A DNA stretch of 64,000 nt from Nocardia bhagyanarayanae (GTDB lineage Bacteria > Actinomycetota > Actinomycetes > Mycobacteriales > Mycobacteriaceae): positions 4,154,001 through 4,218,000 of the forward strand of contig NZ_VFPG01000001.1 of assembly GCF_006716565.1 (NCBI RefSeq). Reading direction: 5' to 3'. Position numbers and translations under genes: made by a program. The notes beneath the pieces are model-generated. The model had not been told where the DNA came from. It worked only from the letters and a program-made list of their open reading frames with translations, and ran no database searches. Positions 59,145 to 64,000 of this stretch are shown here, one piece after another (positions within the stretch are counted from its first letter, which is position 1; each line of letters starts with the position of its first letter).

Positions 59145-59807
59145 CTACCTGCGCAGCACCTTGCGCGCGAGCCAGTTGCCGAGGAACTGGATGCCCTGCA
59201 CGCCCGCGATGATGATCAGAGTGGCGACCAAGGTGACCTGCCAGTCGAAGCGCTGGTACCCGTACACCAGGGCGAAATCGCCCAGTCCGCCGCCGCCCAC
59301 GATGCCCGCCATGGCGGACATGTCGACGATCGCGATCACCACGAAGGTGTAGCCGAGAATCAGCGGACCGAGCGCCTCCGGGACGAGCAGCGTCAGAATG
59401 ATCCGCAACGGTCCCGCACCGACCGCCCGCGCCGCCTCGATCACGCCGGGATCGACGGTGATCAGGTTCTGTTCCACGATCCGGGCGATCCCGAACGAGG
59501 CCGCCACGATCATCACGAAGGCGGCCGCTTCGGTGCCGATCGTGGTGCCGACCACCTCCAGCGTCACCGGGCCCAGCGCGGCGAGCAGGATGATGAACGG
59601 AATCGGCCGCACGATGTTGACCAGCACGTTGAGCAGCACGTTGACCGGTGCGTTGGCCAGCAGCCCGCCCTTGCGCGTGGTGTACAGGGCGGTGCCGAGA
59701 AAGAGCCCGATCAGGCCGCCCACCACGAAGGTGATCAGCACGAGGTAGACGGTGGTGCCGATCGCCTCGGTCAGCACCGGCCGCAGTCTCTCCCAATCCG
59801 TGTGCAC
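59145..59807 (-). CDS. metI: methionine ABC transporter permease MetI
   Basis: MetI (220 aa), five or six membrane helices. The ATPase-contact loop EAARAVGAGPLRIILTLLVPEALGPLI (near 118-145) and the MetI-specific NVLVNIVRPIPFIILLAALGP are present. GTG 59807 is 7 nt after the metN stop, with AGGTGAG inside metN. Last gene of metQNI. Confidence 0.95.
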   Translation of the reverse strand: MHTDWERLRPVLTEAIGTTVYLVLITFVVGGLIGLFLGTALYTTRKGGLLANAPVNVLLNVLVNIVRPIPFIILLAALGPVTLEVVGTTIGTEAAAFVMIVAASFGIARIVEQNLITVDPGVIEAARAVGAGPLRIILTLLVPEALGPLILGYTFVVIAIVDMSAMAGIVGGGGLGDFALVYGYQRFDWQVTLVATLIIIAGVQGIQFLGNWLARKVLRR

Positions 59808-59814
59808 GGTCCGC

Positions 59815-60840
59815 TCACCTCCGTTCCAGTTCGTCGATCACCTTCGCCACCGCGTCGTCCGGCCCGTGCAGGGCCAGCGTGACGCTGCCGAAGGTCTTGT
59901 CCTGCAGCGTGCTCACCCCGCCGTACACCACCTCGAACCGCACGTCGGCGTGCGCCGCGCCGGCCAGCGCCGCGCCGAGCCCGCGCTCGTCGTCGACGTC
60001 GACGGTGACCAGGGTGCCGCCGTGGCGTTCGCGCAGCCGGGCCAGTTCGCCGGCATCCGGCCGGTTGTGCAGCACGGTGCCGACGAACGACTTGGTCGGC
60101 GTCGCGCGCGGCGCCGCGAAGACCTCGAAGGTCTCGGCCAATTCGACGATCCGGCCCTCGGCGAGCACCGCGACCCGGTCGGCCACCGCGCGGATGACAT
60201 CCATCTCGTGGGTGATCACCACGATGGTGACGCCGAGTTCGCGATTGACCTTCTTCAGCAGCCGCAGCACCTCGCCGGTGGTCTCCGGGTCCAGCGCCGA
60301 GGTGGCCTCGTCGGCCAGCAGCAGCGCGGGCGAGGTCGCCAGCGCCCGCGCGATGCCGACCCGCTGCTTCTGCCCGCCCGACAGTTGATCCGGATAGCTC
60401 CGCGCCTTGTCCGAGAGGCCGACGAAATCGAGCAGTTCGGCCACCCGCGCCTTGCGCTCGGCCCGCCGCCACCCGGCGACTTTCAGCGGGTACTCGACGT
60501 TGCCCGCGACCGTGCGCGAGCGGAACAGGTTGAACTGCTGGAACACCATGCCGATATCGCGGCGAATACGCCGCACTTCGGTCTCGGGCACTCCGGTGAT
60601 CGGCGTGCCGGAGACTAGGACCGCGCCGCTCGTCGGCTTCTCCAGCGCGTTGATCAGGCGTACCAGCGTGCTCTTGCCCGCGCCGGAATAGCCGATGACG
60701 CCGAAGATCTCACCGCGTTCGATCCGCAGATCGATGCCGTCGAGCGCGACGTGGCGGTCGGCTCCTTTACCGAAAACCTTGGTGACCCCGCGGAATTCGA
60801 CCGCGGGCGCGCGCTCGTCCGGCTCGGTCGCCGAACTCAC
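59815..60840 (-). CDS. metN: methionine ABC transporter ATPase MetN
   Basis: MetN (341 aa). Walker A GYSGAGKST (near 50), signature LSGGQKQRVGIARAL (near 155), Walker B LLADEATSALDPE (near 177), and a C-terminal NIL domain (near 265-340: VRFEVVYGGVSTLQDKTFG) that inhibits import when methionine is bound. GTG 60840 overlaps the metQ stop (GTGA). A long in-frame upstream extension covers metQ and is rejected. Confidence 0.96.
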   Translation of the reverse strand: MSSATEPDERAPAVEFRGVTKVFGKGADRHVALDGIDLRIERGEIFGVIGYSGAGKSTLVRLINALEKPTSGAVLVSGTPITGVPETEVRRIRRDIGMVFQQFNLFRSRTVAGNVEYPLKVAGWRRAERKARVAELLDFVGLSDKARSYPDQLSGGQKQRVGIARALATSPALLLADEATSALDPETTGEVLRLLKKVNRELGVTIVVITHEMDVIRAVADRVAVLAEGRIVELAETFEVFAAPRATPTKSFVGTVLHNRPDAGELARLRERHGGTLVTVDVDDERGLGAALAGAAHADVRFEVVYGGVSTLQDKTFGSVTLALHGPDDAVAKVIDELERR

Positions 60841-61709
60841 TTGCCGTCGCGGATGGTCTGCTGCACCCGCTGCAGGATCTGCTCCAGCTCCGCCGCCGGG
60901 CGGGTCACCTCGACCGCTGTGTTCTTCGTCGACTCCGCGTGCGCCGCCTGCACTTCCGGGTCCTTCCAGACGTCGACCACCTGCTTGTAGAGCGGGTTGT
61001 CCTTGTCCGCGGCCCTGGTGACGATGACGTTGATGTACGGCTCGGCGGCCGGGTTCTTCGGATCGTCCTTGTACAGCGCCGAATTCGGGTCGATGCCGGA
61101 GCGTTCCAGGAAGGTGTTGTTGATGATCGAGCCGTCGGTCGAGGCCAGCGACAGCGCCGTCTGCGCCGCGTCGACCGGTGTCACGGTGACCTTGGAGGCG
61201 GCCTTGTCGATGTCGGCGGGGGAGGGTTGGCGGCTGTCGCCGGACAGCTTCAGCAGTCCCGCGGCCTGCAGCACGAACAGCGCCCGCGCCTGATTGGTCG
61301 GGTCGTTCGGGATGGCGATCTGGCCGCCCTGCGGGATGTCGGCCAGCGACCGGTGCTTCTTCGAATACAGCCCGAGCGGCACGATGTAGGTGGATCCGAT
61401 CGGGGTCAGCGTGTCGTTGTTGGACACGTTGTACTGGCCGAGGAATTGCAGGTGCTGGAACAGGTTGACATCGATCTGTCCCTGTGCGAGCGCGAGATTC
61501 GGCTGCTGGTAGTCGGAGAAGTTGGTGATCCGCAGGGTGATGCCCTGGTCTTTCGCCTTGCGCTCGAAGACGTCCCAGACCTGATCGCGGTCGGTGGTGC
61601 CGATGCGCACCACTTTGTCCGAGGACGCGTCGTCGGTGCCGCACGCCGTCAGGGTGAGGGCCGCGGTTGCTACCAGGACCGGGATCGCCAGTACCCGATG
61701 GAATTTCAC
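60837..61709 (-). CDS. metQ: methionine-binding lipoprotein MetQ
   Basis: MetQ/NlpA family lipoprotein (290 aa; lipobox LTAC, Cys23). VVRIGTTDRDQVWDVFERKAKDQGI (near 33) is its start. The NLALAQGQIDVNLFQHLQFL motif (near 72) and IAIPNDPTNQARALFVLQAAGLLKL (near 130) are typical of methionine receptors. GTG 61709 follows GGGAGC; first gene of the operon, with a structured leader upstream. Confidence 0.95.
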   Translation of the reverse strand: MKFHRVLAIPVLVATAALTLTACGTDDASSDKVVRIGTTDRDQVWDVFERKAKDQGITLRITNFSDYQQPNLALAQGQIDVNLFQHLQFLGQYNVSNNDTLTPIGSTYIVPLGLYSKKHRSLADIPQGGQIAIPNDPTNQARALFVLQAAGLLKLSGDSRQPSPADIDKAASKVTVTPVDAAQTALSLASTDGSIINNTFLERSGIDPNSALYKDDPKNPAAEPYINVIVTRAADKDNPLYKQVVDVWKDPEVQAAHAESTKNTAVEVTRPAAELEQILQRVQQTIRDGK

Positions 61710-61729
61710 TCGTGCTCCCGAATGCTCGT

Positions 61730-61846
61730 CGCGAGGGTGGCGGGCCGACGCGTTGCCGCCGTCCCGCCTTTTCTGAACCCGGCAATCCAAGCGGTGCGGC
61801 GCGGGGGCCGACAAGGATTTCGATAGTGGTGAGCGGAACCCTCGCG
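61730..61846 (-). promoter_or_regulatory. structured leader of metQNI
   Basis: On the reverse strand CGCGAGGGT (61838-61846) pairs perfectly with ACCCTCGCG (61730-61738), closing a segment of about 117 nt. Inside is a hairpin (GGCGGG ... CCCGCC, about 61744-61772, with inner GACG/CGTC pairs). The metQ ribosome site is about 15 nt downstream. The layout suits a riboswitch or attenuator, but I do not recognise a known SAM class. Confidence 0.5.
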
Positions 61847-61854
61847 CAAAGTTG

Positions 61855-61877
61855 GACAGTCGTCTAATTTGACTGTC
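61855..61877. promoter_or_regulatory. metQ promoter region with inverted repeat
   Basis: GACAGTC (61855-61861) and GACTGTC (61871-61877) form an inverted repeat with 9-bp spacer. On the reverse strand TTGACA, a consensus -35, overlaps its upstream arm. This is a candidate operator on the met promoter. Confidence 0.45.
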
Positions 61878-62064
61878 AACCGAACTCCGCGCGTCGGCGG
61901 CGGGCGGCGGACCGCCGTGAGGGGGCGGTCCGCATCGGCCGCGGGAGACGACCGGGGACGGTGGCGTGCGGTGTTTGCCCGAGGGCTCGTCGGGTAGGCG
62001 GTCGGGGAAGCGCACCCGGGATTCTGATTTCCGTGGCCCCGCAGACCGCTCGAAGGGACGTCCC
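61878..62064. other. metQ to SRPBCC divergent region (no gene seen)
   Basis: About 190 bp between the met promoter and the SRPBCC gene. No open frame is supported; the region must carry the promoter of the SRPBCC-dehydrogenase pair, of which only GAAGGGACG (the ribosome site) is clear. Confidence 0.35.
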
Positions 62065-62574
62065 ATGCACTACGTCGACACGGCCAAAGAGCAACTGATC
62101 GATCTCGTCGAGAAATTCCTCGAATCCGCCAGCCGGACCGGACCGAGCCGGACCGTGACGATCGCCCGGCCGCGAGCCGAGGTCGAACGGTTCTGGCGCG
62201 ACGCCGACAACCTGTCCCGGGTGCTCGGCGATCTCGGCGACGTCTGCGCGACCGGTCCCGCCGACTACGAATGGACACTGCTTCGCGGTGACGACGAGGC
62301 GCTGACCTGGCAGACCACGCTGGTGACCGAGGCGGACGGCCTGCGTTTCGTGGGCGTCGCCGATGACGGCTCCGCTCGTGAGGGTGGTCCGCAGATCGGC
62401 TTGTCCTTCGCCGACGCGCCGCACGGTCTCGGCACCGAGGTGACGATGCGCGCGTCGGCGCCGGTCCCCGGTTTCCTGATCGGACCCGCGGCGTTCAAGG
62501 CGCTCTACCGTGCGCGGGCACTGCTGCAGACCGGGGAGCTGCCCACCCTCGAACACAACCCGAGCGCCCGCTGA
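62065..62574 (+). CDS. SRPBCC family protein
   Basis: A 169-residue protein of the START/SRPBCC fold (polyketide cyclase-like). After a short helix (residues 1-24) comes SRTVTIARPRAEVERFWRDADNLSRVLGDLGDV, the typical first strand and helix, and a C-terminal helix FKALYRARALLQTGELPT. The ATG follows GAAGGGACG. It is 13 nt before the zinc dehydrogenase gene and likely co-transcribed; such pairs recur in actinobacteria, role unknown. Confidence 0.8.
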   Translation: MHYVDTAKEQLIDLVEKFLESASRTGPSRTVTIARPRAEVERFWRDADNLSRVLGDLGDVCATGPADYEWTLLRGDDEALTWQTTLVTEADGLRFVGVADDGSAREGGPQIGLSFADAPHGLGTEVTMRASAPVPGFLIGPAAFKALYRARALLQTGELPTLEHNPSAR

Positions 62575-62587
62575 CCGAGGAGACGAC

Positions 62588-63757
62588 ATGCGCGCACTCT
62601 GCTGGAACGGCGTCAACGATCTGGCGGTGGAGACCGTCGACGAGCCGAGGCTGGTCAATCCGCACGACGCCATCGTGCGGGTCCAGCTGACCACCACCTG
62701 CGGTTCGGACCTGCATTTCATCGACGGCTACCTGCCGGGCATGCGCGAGGGCGATGTGTTCGGTCACGAGTTCATGGGCGAGATCGTGGAGGTCGGCAAG
62801 GAGGTCGCCGCGCGTTCGGTCGGTGACCGGGTCGTCGTCCCGTCCTTCATCGGCTGCGGCTCGTGCTGGTACTGCGACAACGACCTGTACTCGCTGTGCG
62901 ACACGACGAACCCGAACGCCGAGCTGCAACAGCCGATCCTCGGGTATCCGACCGGCGGCATCTACGGGTACACCCATCCGTTCGGCGGCTATCAAGGCTC
63001 GCACGCGCAGTTCATCCGGGTGCCGTTCGCCGACGTCAACTGTTTCACCGTCCCCGAAGGGGTGACCGACGAGCAGGCGCTGTTCCTGTCCGACGCGGTG
63101 CCGACCGGGTTCATGGGCGCCGACTTCTGCGACATCGAGTCCGGCGACACGGTCGCGGTCTGGGGAAGCGGCGGCGTCGGGCTGATGGCCGCGCACAGCG
63201 CCCGGCTGCTCGGTGCGGAACGCGTCATCGTCATCGATCGGCTACCCGAGCGACTTTCCCTCGCGCGCGCGAATATCGGCGCGGAGACCATCGACTACAC
63301 GGCGGTGGACAGCGTGCTCGACGCGCTGCGCGAAGGCACCGGCGGCCGCGGACCCGACGCCTGCATCGACGCCGTCGGGATGGAGGGGCACGGCACGGGT
63401 CTGCAACAGATCTACGACCGCGCCAAGCAGCTGCTGCGCATGGAGACCGATCGCGCGACGCCGCTGCGCGAGGCGATCCTCGCCTGCCGCAAGGGCGGCA
63501 CCGTCGCCGTGCTCGGCGTCTACGGGCTCACCGACAAGTTCCCGATGGGCGCGGTGACCAACAAGAACCTGACCATCCGCACCGCGCAGCAGCACGGGCA
63601 GCGGTACGTGCCGCGGTTGCTCGACTACGTCCAGCGCGGCGAACTCGACCCGACGTATCTCATCACTCACGACATGCCGCTCGAGGACGCGGTGACCGGC
63701 TACGACCTGTTCAAGAACAAGCGGGACGGCTGTGTCCGAGCCGTTTTCCGTCCGTGA
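62588..63757 (+). CDS. zinc-dependent alcohol dehydrogenase (FDH-like)
   Basis: A 389-residue medium-chain dehydrogenase of the formaldehyde-dehydrogenase-like branch. Catalytic zinc ligands: Cys38 (TTCGSD), His60 and Glu61 (GHEFMGE). Structural zinc Cys set C-x2-C-x2-C-x7-C at Cys90, 93, 96 and 104. NAD site WGSGGVGLMAAHSARLLGA (near 195). GAGGAGACGAC precedes the ATG. Substrate unknown; the branch includes glutathione-independent formaldehyde dehydrogenases. Confidence 0.9.
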   Translation: MRALCWNGVNDLAVETVDEPRLVNPHDAIVRVQLTTTCGSDLHFIDGYLPGMREGDVFGHEFMGEIVEVGKEVAARSVGDRVVVPSFIGCGSCWYCDNDLYSLCDTTNPNAELQQPILGYPTGGIYGYTHPFGGYQGSHAQFIRVPFADVNCFTVPEGVTDEQALFLSDAVPTGFMGADFCDIESGDTVAVWGSGGVGLMAAHSARLLGAERVIVIDRLPERLSLARANIGAETIDYTAVDSVLDALREGTGGRGPDACIDAVGMEGHGTGLQQIYDRAKQLLRMETDRATPLREAILACRKGGTVAVLGVYGLTDKFPMGAVTNKNLTIRTAQQHGQRYVPRLLDYVQRGELDPTYLITHDMPLEDAVTGYDLFKNKRDGCVRAVFRP

Positions 63758-63951
63758 GTTCGGCACGACGGCACGATCGTCACACCCGCGGTCCGGCCAG
63801 AGGGTAGGAATCGGGCCTTCGGCAGGGTGTCTCCCCCCGAATGTCGCAGGTCAGCGGCTTGCCGCGTGCAATCGGACGCGAAAGAGCGCATTCTGTGTTA
63901 AGGGTCGGGTGCTCGTAGTCATGACGTACTTCGGAACGGGAACTACGCATC

Positions 63952-64000
63952 ATGTCCACGCCATACGGACAGAAGGCGCTGGGTAACGGATCGTACTCGG
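63952..64000 (+). CDS. possible gene start truncated by window end
   Basis: An ATG at 63952 opens a frame (MSTPYGQKALGNGSYS) to the end of the window, after 194 bp of apparent intergenic DNA. Only 16 codons are visible and no strong ribosome site precedes it, so this is weak. Confidence 0.35.
   Translation, partial: MSTPYGQKALGNGSYS

Noticed and set aside
61710..62064. SAM riboswitch of a known class upstream of metQ
   Set aside because: Core motifs of SAM-I and SAM-IV could not be placed by eye. Kept only as an unassigned structured leader.

Overview
This window looks like a chromosomal segment of a high-GC actinomycete of the order Mycobacteriales, most likely Nocardia or a close relative. 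GC is high, GTG starts are common, and the gene order matches the Mycobacterium tuberculosis stretch uvrC-rapZ-yvcK-whiA / gap-pgk-tpiA-secG / pgl-opcA-zwf-tal-tkt / ctaB / qor / ctaA-ABC-mptB / sufR-sufBDCS-sufU-sufT (Rv1420 to Rv1466). Three tandem secreted DUF4189 proteins and other small secreted or repeat-rich proteins point to Nocardia. I saw no tRNA, rRNA, insertion sequence, prophage or CRISPR array.

Layout. 1-8.4 kb: a truncated gamma-glutamyltransferase lipoprotein gene, a HAD hydrolase, uvrC, the overlapping rapZ-yvcK-whiA unit and an acetyltransferase. 8.8-11.8 kb: lower glycolysis (gap, pgk, tpiA). 12-16 kb: two lipoproteins, a DUF3841 protein and an MFS exporter lie between tpiA and secG, which are close neighbours in M. 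tuberculosis. 16.4-22.4 kb: a LysR regulator, then a five-gene reverse-strand ABC import operon (ATPase, binding lipoprotein, metallophosphodiesterase, two permeases) that resembles glycerophosphodiester uptake. 22.6-32 kb: accessory genes: a secreted protein, an MFS transporter, an SDR and an epoxide-hydrolase-like enzyme facing each other across a KstR-type palindrome, a repeat-rich exported protein with a DUF4239 membrane protein, and a fused E1 alpha-beta 2-oxoacid dehydrogenase.

32-38.7 kb: the pentose phosphate operon (tkt-tal-zwf-opcA-pgl, reverse strand). 39-50 kb: heme O synthase (ctaB), a divergent TetR/flavin monooxygenase pair with a clear operator, a quinone oxidoreductase, a universal stress protein, then mptB, a DrrAB-type ABC exporter and heme A synthase (ctaA). 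50.4-56.8 kb: the SUF iron-sulfur assembly operon with its repressor SufR and an exact SufR operator, closed by a strong terminator. 57-64 kb: three DUF4189 proteins (two sharing a conserved leader), an acetyltransferase, the metQ-metN-metI methionine importer with a structured leader, an SRPBCC protein paired with a zinc alcohol dehydrogenase, and the start of a gene running off the end.

The core is therefore conserved housekeeping (DNA repair, glycolysis, pentose phosphate, heme A, Fe-S, cell-envelope mannan). The interest lies in regulation and accessory inserts: at least ten genes have a TANNNT hexamer 6-7 nt before the start codon, which suggests leaderless mRNAs; an SD-masking hairpin precedes a DUF4189 gene; and several palindromic operators were read directly from the sequence.
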